From UBA1149 sp963579235 (lineage in GTDB: Bacteria > Desulfobacterota > Binatia > UBA1149), in the NCBI GenBank assembly GCA_963579235.1, contig CAUZFM010000019.1, positions 1 to 32,550 on the forward strand: a stretch of 32,550 bases of DNA, read 5' to 3'. The translations under genes and the position numbers were made by a program. A model generated the notes under the pieces. That model was given only the letters and a program-made list of their open reading frames with translations. It ran no database searches and was not told the origin of the DNA. Position 1 is the stretch's first letter, and each line of letters opens with the position of its first letter. Below are positions 24,271 through 32,528 of this stretch, piece after piece.

Positions 24271-26328
24271 ATGGTTGACCCCCATCACGTGGCCGACGTG
24301 GCTGTACACAGCAGCCAATTGCTGCGGTGGATTCCCCTCATCCCGCTGCTGGGCGCGGCGGTAAACTTTCTGCTGGGCACGCGCATACAGGCTCGCGCGG
24401 GACGCGGCGGGGTGGCGGCGGTCGCCATCGCTTCGTCGCTGGCCAGCTTTGTCCTGGTGGTGATCAGCTTCTTCAGTCTGCTTGCCTTCGACGAACACTC
24501 CCGCCTGGTCATCGACACGGTCGCCCCGTGGGTACACATCGGCTCGTTGAACGTCGACATCGGCTTTCAGTTCGACCCCCTGTCGGCCGTCATGACGCTG
24601 GTCATTACCGGCATCGGCAGCCTGATTCACATTTACAGTTACGGCTACATGGACGAGGAGCCGGCCGCGTGGAGGTTCTTCGCGCTGCTCAACCTGTTCA
24701 TGTTTGCCATGCTGACGCTGGTGCTCGGTGACAGCCTGCTGCTGATGTTCGTGGGCTGGGAGGGCGTTGGGCTGTGCTCCTGGGCCCTGATTGGTTTCTG
24801 GCACCAGGACCACGTCAACACCACGGCCGGCAACAAGGCATTCATAGTCAACCGCATCGGCGACTTCGGCTTCCTGCTGGGAGTATTCCTGCTGTTCTGG
24901 AGCCTCGACTCCGCGGGCCAGGCCTCGATGGTGTTCCGCGAGCTGCCGGCGTTGGTCGGTGGCCTGGAGGGCATGGCGCTGTGGGGCGTACCGGTAGTGA
25001 CGCTTATAACCCTGTTCCTGTTCGTGGGTGCCACGGGCAAGTCGGCGCAGATACCGTTGTTCGTGTGGTTGCCCGACGCCATGGCCGGGCCCACGCCGGT
25101 GTCGGCTCTCATCCACGCGGCCACCATGGTGACCGCGGGCGTGTACATGATAGGCCGCCTGAGTTTTCTGTTTGCCATGGCACCCGCGACCCTCGAGGTC
25201 ATCGCCATCATAGCGGCGGCCACCGCGTTCTTTGCCGCGACCATCGGCATAGCCCAGAACGACATCAAGAAGGTGCTGGCCTATTCGACCGTGAGCCAGC
25301 TGGGTTACATGTTCATAGCCATGGGCGTCGGCGCCTGGTCGGCGGGTATCTTTCACCTCGTGACCCACGCATTTTTCAAGGCCTGCCTGTTCCTCGGCGC
25401 GGGCAGCGTGATCCACGCGATGCACCACGAGCAGGACATGCGCAAGATGGGTGGCCTGCGCCACTACATGCCGCGCACCTTCTGGACTTTTCTTATCGCC
25501 GCCGTTGCGATCGCGGGCGTACCGGGTACCGCCGGTTTCTTTTCCAAGGACGAGATCCTGTGGAACGCTTACCTGCACAGCCCGGCGCTTTGGGCCATGG
25601 GTTTCTTGAGCGCGGGCATCACCGCGTTTTACATGTTCCGGCTGGTCTTCATGACGTTTTACGGCGAGTGCCGGGCCGATGAGCACACCCGTGAGCACCT
25701 GCACGAGTCCTCGGGCTGGATGACCTGGCCGCTGATCATACTGGCGGTGGGTTCGCTGTTTGCCGGTTTCCTGGGCGTGCCGGCGGCGCTGGGTGGCAGC
25801 AATGCCTTTGCCCATTTTCTTGAACCGGTGGTCGGGCACATGGAGCACACGGGGCACCATTCGCTGGCCCTTGAGTACGGTCTGATGGCCGCCTCGGTGG
25901 GCATAGCCGGACTGGGCATACTGCTGGCCTGGCTCATCTACGTGAAAAAAGTTTTCAGCGCCGAGTCGCTGGCGCGCATCGGCGGCGGCTGGCCGCACCG
26001 CGTGTTTCTCAACAAGTACTACGTCGACGAGCTCTACGGCGCGACCGTCCTCAGGGGCACCATGGGCCTGTCGACGCTGTTTGCCTGGTTTGACCGCACG
26101 GTGGTCGACGGGGTGGTAAACGGCAGCGCGCGCGTCACGCGTATAGGAGCGACCTTGAGCGGCGCTTTTGATTTCCGTGTGGTCGACGGCCTGGTCAACC
26201 TCACGGCTGACGCCATCCACGCTTTTGGCGGCGTGGTTCGGCGCGTACAAACCGGCAGCCTTAATACTTATCTTTACGTCATCGTCGTGGTGGTGGCGGC
26301 CGTGTTGTTTGCGGGTACGTGGAAGTAG
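24271..26328 (+). CDS. nuoL: Complex I subunit NuoL (set 2)
   Basis: This is the second ND5-type pump subunit, of 685 residues. Glu164 in GWEGVGLCSWALIGFW and Lys257 in VGATGKSAQIP are intact, as is the FVWLPDAMAGPTPVSALIHA helix. A His-rich loop near 520-535 (HMEHTGHHS) precedes the C-terminal lateral helix region. It is about 36 residues longer than the set 1 protein, mostly in the C-terminal part. ATG 24271 has ggggataggcag upstream. Confidence 0.95.
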   Translation: MVDPHHVADVAVHSSQLLRWIPLIPLLGAAVNFLLGTRIQARAGRGGVAAVAIASSLASFVLVVISFFSLLAFDEHSRLVIDTVAPWVHIGSLNVDIGFQFDPLSAVMTLVITGIGSLIHIYSYGYMDEEPAAWRFFALLNLFMFAMLTLVLGDSLLLMFVGWEGVGLCSWALIGFWHQDHVNTTAGNKAFIVNRIGDFGFLLGVFLLFWSLDSAGQASMVFRELPALVGGLEGMALWGVPVVTLITLFLFVGATGKSAQIPLFVWLPDAMAGPTPVSALIHAATMVTAGVYMIGRLSFLFAMAPATLEVIAIIAAATAFFAATIGIAQNDIKKVLAYSTVSQLGYMFIAMGVGAWSAGIFHLVTHAFFKACLFLGAGSVIHAMHHEQDMRKMGGLRHYMPRTFWTFLIAAVAIAGVPGTAGFFSKDEILWNAYLHSPALWAMGFLSAGITAFYMFRLVFMTFYGECRADEHTREHLHESSGWMTWPLIILAVGSLFAGFLGVPAALGGSNAFAHFLEPVVGHMEHTGHHSLALEYGLMAASVGIAGLGILLAWLIYVKKVFSAESLARIGGGWPHRVFLNKYYVDELYGATVLRGTMGLSTLFAWFDRTVVDGVVNGSARVTRIGATLSGAFDFRVVDGLVNLTADAIHAFGGVVRRVQTGSLNTYLYVIVVVVAAVLFAGTWK

Positions 26329-26377
26329 TTCGGGCGAACATTAGTTCACAGCGAGTAGTAATTCGGAGCGAGACCAG

Positions 26378-27889
26378 ATGGATCACATCCTCACATACAT
26401 GACCTTCATACCGTTGGCCGGCATGGCATTTATCCTGTGCATGCCGCGCGGTGCAACCAAGGCCATAAGGCTTACGGCGCTGGGCTTCACCATACCGCCG
26501 CTGCTGATGGCCCTGTGGCTATTCGCGAATTTTGATCGCTCTACCGAGGCGATGCAGTTCATGGAACGCGCCCAGTGGATACCGTCGTTCAACATCCAGT
26601 ACATCATGGGTGTCGATGGCTTGTCGGTGACCATGATACTGCTCACGGCGCTGCTCTGCCCGATCTGCATTCTTGCTTCCTGGAACATCGAAAAGGGCGT
26701 GAAGGGTTACTTCGCGCTCTTCCTGCTGCTGGACGCCGGGATGACCGGCGTGTTCTGCGCGCTGGACTTCTTCCTGTTCTACGTTTTCTGGGAAGTGATG
26801 CTGCTGCCCATGTATTTTCTCATCGGAATCTGGGGTGGTGCGCGGCGCGAGTACGCTGCGATCAAGTTTTTCCTGTACACGCTGGCCGGCTCGGTATTGA
26901 TGATGATCGCCATGCTGGCGCTGTACTTCTACAACGAGCCCCACACCTTCGACATGCTGGTCTTGATGGACAACGCGGGTACCTACTCGCGGACCTTCCA
27001 GACCTGGACCTGGCTGGCGCTGTTCATCGGCTTCGCTATCAAGATCCCCGCCTTCCCGTTTCACACCTGGCTGCCCGACGCCCACGTGGAAGCGCCCACA
27101 GCCATATCGGTCATCCTGGCGGGCGTGCTGCTGAAGATGGGCACTTACGGGATCCTGCGCTTCTGCTACCCGATGCTCCCCCTGGCCACCCAGGACATGG
27201 CGTTCTGGGCACTGGCGGCGCTCGGCACCTGGAACATAGTTTACGGCGCGCTGTGCGCGATGGCCCAGACCGACATGAAGAAGCTCGTGGCCTATTCATC
27301 TATTTCGCACATGGGCTACGTCATGCTGGGCATGGCCACCATGACCGTGCAGGGCATCAACGGCGCGGTGCTGCAGATGTTCAACCACGGCACCGTCACC
27401 GCCATGCTCTTTCTGCTGGTCGGTGTCGTTTATGACCGTGCCCACCATCGCCGCATCGACGGTTTTGGTGGACTGGCATCGGTGATGCCGGTTTACACGG
27501 GCATCACGGTGATCGCGTTTTTTGCTGCCATGGGACTGCCCGGCCTGTCGGCCTTTATCTCCGAGGTGCTGGTGCTGCTCGGCGCCTGGCAGTACAGCCC
27601 GGGCCTGGCCATCGTGGCGGCCAGCGCCGTGGTGCTCACGGCCGGCTACATGCTGTGGATGCTGCAGCGGGTGTGGCTGGGGCCGATCAACGAGGAGTAC
27701 GCGTCGATGCCGGATGTCAACACGCGCGAAATCGTCATGCTTGCGCCGCTGGCTGTTATTGTCATCGTGCTGGGCGTTTACCCGCACGCGGTACTTGACC
27801 TGATCAACACCTCGCTCACCGCCATCAACAACACCGTTCTTTCGGCCGTGCCCCCGGTGGCGTCGCTGCCGCTGGACGTGCTTCCCTGA
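26378..27889 (+). CDS. nuoM: Complex I subunit NuoM (set 2)
   Basis: This is the second ND4-type pump subunit, of 503 residues. Glu139 in FYVFWEVMLLPMYFLIGIWG, Lys222 in FAIKIPAFPFHTWLPDAHVE and Lys253 in LLKMGTYG are intact. It lies 49 bases after nuoL, the largest gap in this set, with CGGAG as ribosome site 9 bases before the ATG. Nothing else was recognised in the gap. Confidence 0.95.
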   Translation: MDHILTYMTFIPLAGMAFILCMPRGATKAIRLTALGFTIPPLLMALWLFANFDRSTEAMQFMERAQWIPSFNIQYIMGVDGLSVTMILLTALLCPICILASWNIEKGVKGYFALFLLLDAGMTGVFCALDFFLFYVFWEVMLLPMYFLIGIWGGARREYAAIKFFLYTLAGSVLMMIAMLALYFYNEPHTFDMLVLMDNAGTYSRTFQTWTWLALFIGFAIKIPAFPFHTWLPDAHVEAPTAISVILAGVLLKMGTYGILRFCYPMLPLATQDMAFWALAALGTWNIVYGALCAMAQTDMKKLVAYSSISHMGYVMLGMATMTVQGINGAVLQMFNHGTVTAMLFLLVGVVYDRAHHRRIDGFGGLASVMPVYTGITVIAFFAAMGLPGLSAFISEVLVLLGAWQYSPGLAIVAASAVVLTAGYMLWMLQRVWLGPINEEYASMPDVNTREIVMLAPLAVIVIVLGVYPHAVLDLINTSLTAINNTVLSAVPPVASLPLDVLP

Positions 27890-27933
27890 CGGCTGGTCAC
27901 GGAACTGGATATAGCAAGACGGAATAGAGTCGC

Positions 27934-29442
27934 ATGAATCTGAGCAACATACAGAGCCTGCCGTTCAGCCTGCCCGAGGGCCTGCTGGCCCTGGGCGTGG
28001 TGGGCTTGGTCCTGCTCGAGCTGGTCGTCAAGCGCAAGGCCGTGCTCGGAGAGCTGGCCCTGGTCATAACCGCGGCCGTGACCTGCCTGGTGGCGATGCA
28101 GTCGGGTGGACAGGAAGGCCTGCTCTTCAGCGGCATGGTGGCCCTCGACGGTTTCTCGATTTTCTTCAAGTTACTGTTGGGACTGGCCGGCTTCGGGGCC
28201 GTCTGGATGTCGTTGGGTTCCGACGAAATGCGCGACGAACACCCGGGCGAGTACTACGCGCTGCTGCTCTCGGTGACGCTGGGCATGTTTTACATGGCCT
28301 CGGCCACCAACATGCTCATGGCTTACCTCGCGCTGGAGTTCGTGAGCCAGGTGTCTTACGTGCTCACCGGTTTTATCCGTGGCAGTCGCCGCGGGGCCGA
28401 GGCGGCTCTCAAGTACCTCGTCTACGGCGGCGTAGCGTCGGGAGCGATGCTGTACGGCATGAGCCTGGTTTACGGTCTCACGGGCTCGCTCGACTACGCG
28501 GTCATCTCGCAGGTCATGGCCGGCCTGGGCAGCGGCGGTGTCGATGGAGCCGTCGTAGCGGGAGCGCAACCGGTGATCTACCTTGCGCTGGTGCTGGTGC
28601 TCGCGGGCGTGGGCTACAAGATAGCCATGGTGCCGTTTCACATGTGGAGCCCCGACGTTTACGAGGGCGCGCCGCTGCCGGTCACCGCCCTGTTGTCGGT
28701 GGGCTCAAAGGCCGCTGGCTTCGCGATGATGATCCGCTTTTTCTACCCGGCGATGTCGGCTTACGATGGCGACGGCAACTGGCTCACCGCCGCTGGCGTG
28801 GACTGGCAGTCGCTGCTGGTCGTGGGCTCGATGGTGACGATGACCCTGGGCAACGTCGCGGCCTTGAGGCAGGACAACATAAAGCGCCTGCTCGCTTACT
28901 CATCGATCGCCCACGCCGGCTACATGCTGATGGGCTTCGTGGTCATGGCCGACGACGGCTTGCGAGCCATGATGTTCTACATGGTGGTGTACTACATCAT
29001 GAACCTGGGTGCCTTCACCGTGCTGCTCATGGTGCTCAACCAATCCGGGCGCGAAGACATCGAAGGCTTCAAGGGACTGGCCTGGCGTGGTGGAGCGCTG
29101 CCCGCGGCGGCCATGCTCATCTTCCTGTTATCGCTGGCCGGCATGCCTCCGTTCGCGGGATTCATCGGTAAGTTCTACCTGTTTGCCGCCATCATCCGCC
29201 AGGAGATGTGGGTGCTCGCCGTCGTGGGCGGACTCAACTCGGTGGTGTCGCTGTACTACTACGCGCGCATCGTGCGCAGCATGTACCTCGACCAGCCAGC
29301 CGAAGACGCTCCCGAGTTCGTGGCCGACAAGCACAACGGCGTGCTGGTGGGCGTGCTGGCAGTTGCCACGCTGGTGTTCGGCGTGTGGTGGCGACCGGTG
29401 GTGGCTTTGGCCGATCGCTCGCTGAGTTTCTTTACCGGCTGA
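27934..29442 (+). CDS. nuoN: Complex I subunit NuoN (set 2)
   Basis: This is the second ND2-type pump subunit, of 502 residues. Glu135 in AYLALEFVSQVSYVLTGF, Lys229 in GYKIAMVPFHMWSPDVYEGAP and Lys259 in the next helix are present. It ends the second set; the next gene is convergent on the minus strand only 26 bases away, with no T-rich terminator visible between them. Confidence 0.95.
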   Translation: MNLSNIQSLPFSLPEGLLALGVVGLVLLELVVKRKAVLGELALVITAAVTCLVAMQSGGQEGLLFSGMVALDGFSIFFKLLLGLAGFGAVWMSLGSDEMRDEHPGEYYALLLSVTLGMFYMASATNMLMAYLALEFVSQVSYVLTGFIRGSRRGAEAALKYLVYGGVASGAMLYGMSLVYGLTGSLDYAVISQVMAGLGSGGVDGAVVAGAQPVIYLALVLVLAGVGYKIAMVPFHMWSPDVYEGAPLPVTALLSVGSKAAGFAMMIRFFYPAMSAYDGDGNWLTAAGVDWQSLLVVGSMVTMTLGNVAALRQDNIKRLLAYSSIAHAGYMLMGFVVMADDGLRAMMFYMVVYYIMNLGAFTVLLMVLNQSGREDIEGFKGLAWRGGALPAAAMLIFLLSLAGMPPFAGFIGKFYLFAAIIRQEMWVLAVVGGLNSVVSLYYYARIVRSMYLDQPAEDAPEFVADKHNGVLVGVLAVATLVFGVWWRPVVALADRSLSFFTG

Positions 29443-29468
29443 CGCGCCTGCCTTTCGGGCGAGCTCCT

Positions 29469-30533
29469 TCAGGGGAGCGGCGCGGGCGAGATCTCGTAGG
29501 GCAACGCGTCGGGCAGCTTCTCGACCACCAATGCGAGTATAGTCTTGCTGTCGGTGATCCGGCCCTTTATGCGAAGCCGCTGGTCAACGGCCAGCTCATT
29601 GGCCCTGCTGCCCACGAACTCGGTATTCTTGCCGATGCTCACGCTGTGGGCCCGGTCGAGCACCAGTCTTTTGAGATCGGGCTGCAAGGAAGTAACCAGC
29701 CCCCTGAGCACGACTGATTGATTGGCCAGCCGGTCCCGCAGCGGCTCGACCAGGCGGATGCTGGTGGCCACGGCCGAGCCGGACGAGGGCGCACCGGCCA
29801 GCTTTGCGCGTACCAACAGCCCGTTGGCCGGGCTGCCGCCTGCGCCGCTTACGATGGCCGATGAGTAGTCGATCTCAAGTCCGCGCACGCGGAAAGTCTG
29901 CGCCACAACGTCGAGCAGGCGCAGTGTGCCCGCGGTCGACAGTTCAGTAGAAACGCCGGGCCTCCTGGCTATGCGCGTCACTCTTATCATGCCACCGGCG
30001 TCGACCAGCCCACTCACTTCTACGTCGAGTCCATTTGACCCGGCCGACAGCGCAAAGCCCACCAGCCGGCTTTCCTTGTCGAGCAGCAAGGTGTCGCCCA
30101 GAACCTGCAGAGCGGTGTTATCGAGGTCCACGCTTTCGATCGTGCCGATGAGAAGGCTGTTGTAGTCCACCACCGCTGCGGTGCCCGCGTCGCCGCCGTC
30201 GTTGAGCTCGCCTTCGACGGCCAGCACCATGCCGGGTTCGAGGGCGGCCGTGGTGGCGGGCTCGCCGTTGATGGTGACCACGGCGGTCGAGCTGTCAAAG
30301 CAGACCTGGTCTACGAGCAGGTCGTCGCAGCTCGGTTCGTCACCCATGGGGCCCCAGACCAGTCCGCTGCCACCCACGCCACCGCCGAAATCAAAGCTCG
30401 CGCCCTCGCAGCCGACCTGGCTGAGCAGCGCCGTCGCCAGCAGGGCAGCCAGCAAACCAGGCAGCAAAGCGCGCCCGCGGTCCGCCAGGCGATTGGGCAA
30501 AGGTCGTGCTTGTATGGCCGTTTGGTGTTTCAT
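29469..30533 (-). CDS. Exported DUF5666-like beta-rich protein
   Basis: This 354-residue protein has an N-terminal export signal (about 20-41) ending in SQVGC, an imperfect lipobox, so it may be an outer-membrane or periplasmic lipoprotein. The rest consists of repeated short beta modules of the kind GxIxSVDxxxxxLxVxG (for example LLIGTIESVDLDNTALQVLG, about 126-145, and LRGLVTSLQPDLKRLVLD, about 277-294). These resemble DUF5666 domains, small OB-like barrels of unknown function. ATG 30533 overlaps the upstream gene's stop (ATGA) and has AAGGAG 7 bases before it, so the two genes are translationally coupled. Family name is given from pattern memory; function is unknown. Confidence 0.7.
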   Translation of the reverse strand: MKHQTAIQARPLPNRLADRGRALLPGLLAALLATALLSQVGCEGASFDFGGGVGGSGLVWGPMGDEPSCDDLLVDQVCFDSSTAVVTINGEPATTAALEPGMVLAVEGELNDGGDAGTAAVVDYNSLLIGTIESVDLDNTALQVLGDTLLLDKESRLVGFALSAGSNGLDVEVSGLVDAGGMIRVTRIARRPGVSTELSTAGTLRLLDVVAQTFRVRGLEIDYSSAIVSGAGGSPANGLLVRAKLAGAPSSGSAVATSIRLVEPLRDRLANQSVVLRGLVTSLQPDLKRLVLDRAHSVSIGKNTEFVGSRANELAVDQRLRIKGRITDSKTILALVVEKLPDALPYEISPAPLP

Positions 30534-31423
30534 GATGGCTCCTTTTCGTCTTTCGCAGTGTCGGCTGGTGTCTCTTCGGCCAGTTCTTCTTCGTAGTAGT
30601 ACACGCCCAGGCTGGCCCGCATGCGCCCGCGGCCTTCCACCCCCGGGCTCGCGTCGCGGTCGCGCGCTGACATCCAGTGGTCGAGTTCCTCGAGCAGCGT
30701 CTGCGCGCGCTCGGCGGCGAGCTTCTTCAGCTCTCGGTCGGGGTCAAGCGGCATGTTGTCGTAGCTGACCTTGCGCTGAAAAAAAAGGTCGTCGGCGTCG
30801 CACTGCATGTTGTGATCGATGGTCGACACGAGGTCGGCCACGTCCATGCCGAGGATGGCCAGCTTGTCGGCGTCGCCGCCGCCCGGCACGTAGGCGCGTG
30901 CAAGCAGGCGAACGTTTCCTTTTCCGTCAGCCTCGACCGCGCCTATCCTCTGGAGCTCATCGAGCAGTGCGCGCACGGGAACGTCGCCGCTGTGGCTCTT
31001 TACGAGCTGGGAGAACGATAGCTGCTCGTCGCCTTCGAGCGGCAGCAGGGCGGGATCACCCAACTCGTTGGCGAAGCGCTGGTCGCGAACCCAGCCGCTT
31101 ATAACCCGCGCGGCCCGGTTGTAACGGTCCGAGGCTCCCTGGTCGTCGGGGTCGGGCAGGGAGCTCACCCGCGAGACCTCCTTGCGCGACAGCCCGGTAA
31201 GTATCGACACCCGCGAGGTGGTCTGCTTGCGCCCCTCTATGGCAAACTCGTCGCGGGCCGTGTCCACGTAAACCCGCTTGGCCAGATCGGCAAAGGCGCC
31301 GTAGGGCATACCCTTGCGCAGCAGCAGCCGTACCAGCGGCTTGAGCAGTCGAAGCATGGCCGCCGAAAGCGGGCCCCCCGATGTTTTGTTACTTTGTGGG
31401 CTCATGTTCCCAATTTTTAGCAT
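30530..31423 (-). CDS. DUF6502-like protein with a helix-turn-helix segment, possible regulator
   Basis: This 297-residue cytosolic protein has an N-terminal region AMLRLLKPLVRLLLRKGMPYGAFADLAKRVYVD-like (about 22-53) followed by a likely helix-turn-helix at about 68-86 (SRVSILTGLSRKEVSRV). The rest is helical and ends in an acidic tail. The pattern recalls DUF6502 proteins, which occur next to DUF5666 genes in other proteobacteria; this comes from memory and is unverified. Two Met starts are possible, 31423 and 31405; neither has a good ribosome site. A TTGGGAA half-site (31407-31413, minus strand) lies between them. It heads a two-gene operon, divergent from the Cys-rich gene, and may regulate both. 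Confidence 0.68.
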   Translation of the reverse strand: MLKIGNMSPQSNKTSGGPLSAAMLRLLKPLVRLLLRKGMPYGAFADLAKRVYVDTARDEFAIEGRKQTTSRVSILTGLSRKEVSRVSSLPDPDDQGASDRYNRAARVISGWVRDQRFANELGDPALLPLEGDEQLSFSQLVKSHSGDVPVRALLDELQRIGAVEADGKGNVRLLARAYVPGGGDADKLAILGMDVADLVSTIDHNMQCDADDLFFQRKVSYDNMPLDPDRELKKLAAERAQTLLEELDHWMSARDRDASPGVEGRGRMRASLGVYYYEEELAEETPADTAKDEKEPS

Positions 31424-31446
31424 AGCCTGAAAGCCCGTATTTCCAA

Positions 31447-31477
31447 GGACTTTCTATACAAGTCCACGATTTCGTGG
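31447..31477. promoter_or_regulatory. Two abutting inverted repeats in the divergent control region
   Basis: Repeat one is ggactt-N7-aagtcc (31447-31465). Repeat two is tccacga-TT-tcgtgga (31463-31478, perfect 7-bp arms); the two share a few bases, so as RNA hairpins they would be mutually exclusive. The region is noticeably more AT-rich than its surroundings. They look like operator sites or a switching leader structure for the minus-strand operon. Confidence 0.5.
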
Positions 31478-31486
31478 AATTCATGC

Positions 31487-31521
31487 TTGACTGTAGCTAG
31501 CTATTGGGAATATTATCCCAA
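31487..31521 (+). promoter_or_regulatory. Promoter of the Cys-rich gene with overlapping operator-like palindrome
   Basis: TTGACT (31487-31492), 18 bases, TATTAT (31511-31516) is one of the best sigma-70 matches in the window. The inverted repeat TTGGGA-N6-TCCCAA (31504-31521) covers the spacer end and the whole -10, a classic repressor position. On the opposite strand the same block reads GATAAT, a possible -10 for the divergent operon. The leader to ATG 31603 is about 80 bases. Confidence 0.6.
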
Positions 31522-31602
31522 ATAAGGACGGTTACTGCAAGAGCTTAATTTACCCCGCATGGGGGGGGAACCGTCTCTACCCCTGCGGAAAGGAGAGAAA
31601 TA

Positions 31603-32352
31603 ATGGACAAAATAAACCAACCCAAGCATCTGAGCGGCGTTTGCGTCGCGTCGCTTCTGCTGTTCCTGGCCGCTTCGGTCGGCCCGGCGGCGGCGCCGGC
31701 TTCGGCGGCCGTGGCCGCTACCTCGGCCGAGAAACTGTGCTTGCCCCACGACAGCGACCTCTGCGAGCTTCGCTGCGCCGGGCATCAGCGCCAGTGTTAC
31801 CAGGCCTGCAACAAGCGCCGGCGCATGTGCTTGGAAAACGCGTGGAACCAGGCCCGCGTGTGTAAGGCCAGGTGCGGGCAATTCGACTCGCGCTCAAGTC
31901 AGACCGAGTGCCGCCGGCGCTGCGTGAGCGACGTCCTCGCCAAGGCGAGAAAACGCTGCAGCATCGGGCAGCCGGTTTGCCGGCGACTTTGCGGCCCCGA
32001 GAGCTGTGACGTTCTGTGTAACGACCATCTCCCCCGGTTACAGCACGATTCGCAGCCCGGGGCCGCAGCTTCGGGCGATGTAGCTCCCGAGGGGCTGGGC
32101 CCGGTTACGGTTGAGCCCGTCGATTATTGCGACCCTACCGGCGACAGGGAATGCAGGGCGGATTGCGCAAAGGGAATGCGGCGTTGCCTGTCGGCGGTCA
32201 AGCATCGCGGGCGGCAGTGCCTGCAAGCTTGCCGTGGGCTTGATGGTGAGCAGCGGGTGACCTGCGCGCGGGACTGCGCTGTTGCAGCCCGCAAGGGCCT
32301 CAAGCTTTGCCGGGCTCGCTTCGGTGGATGTATAGACCGCTGCGCTGACTGA
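31603..32352 (+). CDS. Secreted Cys-rich protein with duplicated CX3C module
   Basis: This 249-residue protein has a signal peptide (hydrophobic 14-30, cleavage likely near ASA, 33-35). The mature part has 26 Cys, an even number fit for 13 disulfides, and many Arg, Lys and Gln. Ten pairs are spaced CX3C (54/58, 65/69, 87/91, 103/107, 126/130, 135/139, 184/188, 206/210, 221/225, 243/247), as in helices stapled by disulfides. Module 2 (176-247) repeats the spacing of module 1 (46-130) almost exactly, apart from one extra CX3CX6 unit in module 1. A Pro/Gly/Ala linker (about 143-173) joins them. AGGAGA lies about 7 bases before the ATG. No known family is recognised with confidence; metal binding or a structural envelope role are guesses. 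Confidence 0.85.
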   Translation: MDKINQPKHLSGVCVASLLLFLAASVGPAAAPASAAVAATSAEKLCLPHDSDLCELRCAGHQRQCYQACNKRRRMCLENAWNQARVCKARCGQFDSRSSQTECRRRCVSDVLAKARKRCSIGQPVCRRLCGPESCDVLCNDHLPRLQHDSQPGAAASGDVAPEGLGPVTVEPVDYCDPTGDRECRADCAKGMRRCLSAVKHRGRQCLQACRGLDGEQRVTCARDCAVAARKGLKLCRARFGGCIDRCAD

Positions 32353-32359
32353 CCGCGTG

Positions 32360-32391
32360 ACGGGTCCCGGAAGGCGGCAACCGGGGCCCGT
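32360..32391 (+). terminator. Hairpin after the Cys-rich gene (no T-run)
   Basis: The arms acgggtccc (32360-32368) and ggggcccgt (32383-32391) pair over 9 positions with one G-T wobble, starting 8 bases after the stop. No T-tract follows. It is a probable 3' end structure of the Cys-rich mRNA. Confidence 0.5.
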
Positions 32392-32464
32392 CGCTGCGTT
32401 GCTTATGCACAAAGCTGACACGTTGCGTTGCCAGCGTTGCAACCAGGTGAAACAAGGTTACTAC

Positions 32465-32528
32465 GGGGTCCGTGAGGGGAGTGAGGGCGTGGCTGGCTGC
32501 CTGCGGTGACGCAGGGCGGACCCCTTTT
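32465..32528 (+). terminator. Nested stem-loop ending in TTTT near the window edge
   Basis: An outer 8-bp stem (ggggtccg 32465-32472 with cggacccc 32517-32524) is followed by TTTT. Inside it a 6-bp hairpin cctgcg-GTGA-cgcagg (32500-32515) carries a GNRA-type tetraloop. It may be a complex terminator for the Cys-rich transcript or the 3' part of a small RNA. Nothing coding was recognised between 32353 and the window end. Confidence 0.45.

Noticed and set aside
29443..29478. Bidirectional terminator between nuoN of set 2 and the DUF5666-like gene
   Set aside because: Only a 5-bp repeat (gctcc/ggagc) is present, overlapping the minus-strand stop codon, with no T-run on either strand. This is too weak to call.
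32360..32391. SRP 4.5S RNA-like core (tcccGGAAggcggcaacc)
   Set aside because: The GGAA loop and a purine-rich side recall the domain IV hairpin, but the conserved asymmetric-loop bases do not match, and the 5' half needed for a 4.5S RNA would lie inside the Cys-rich gene.
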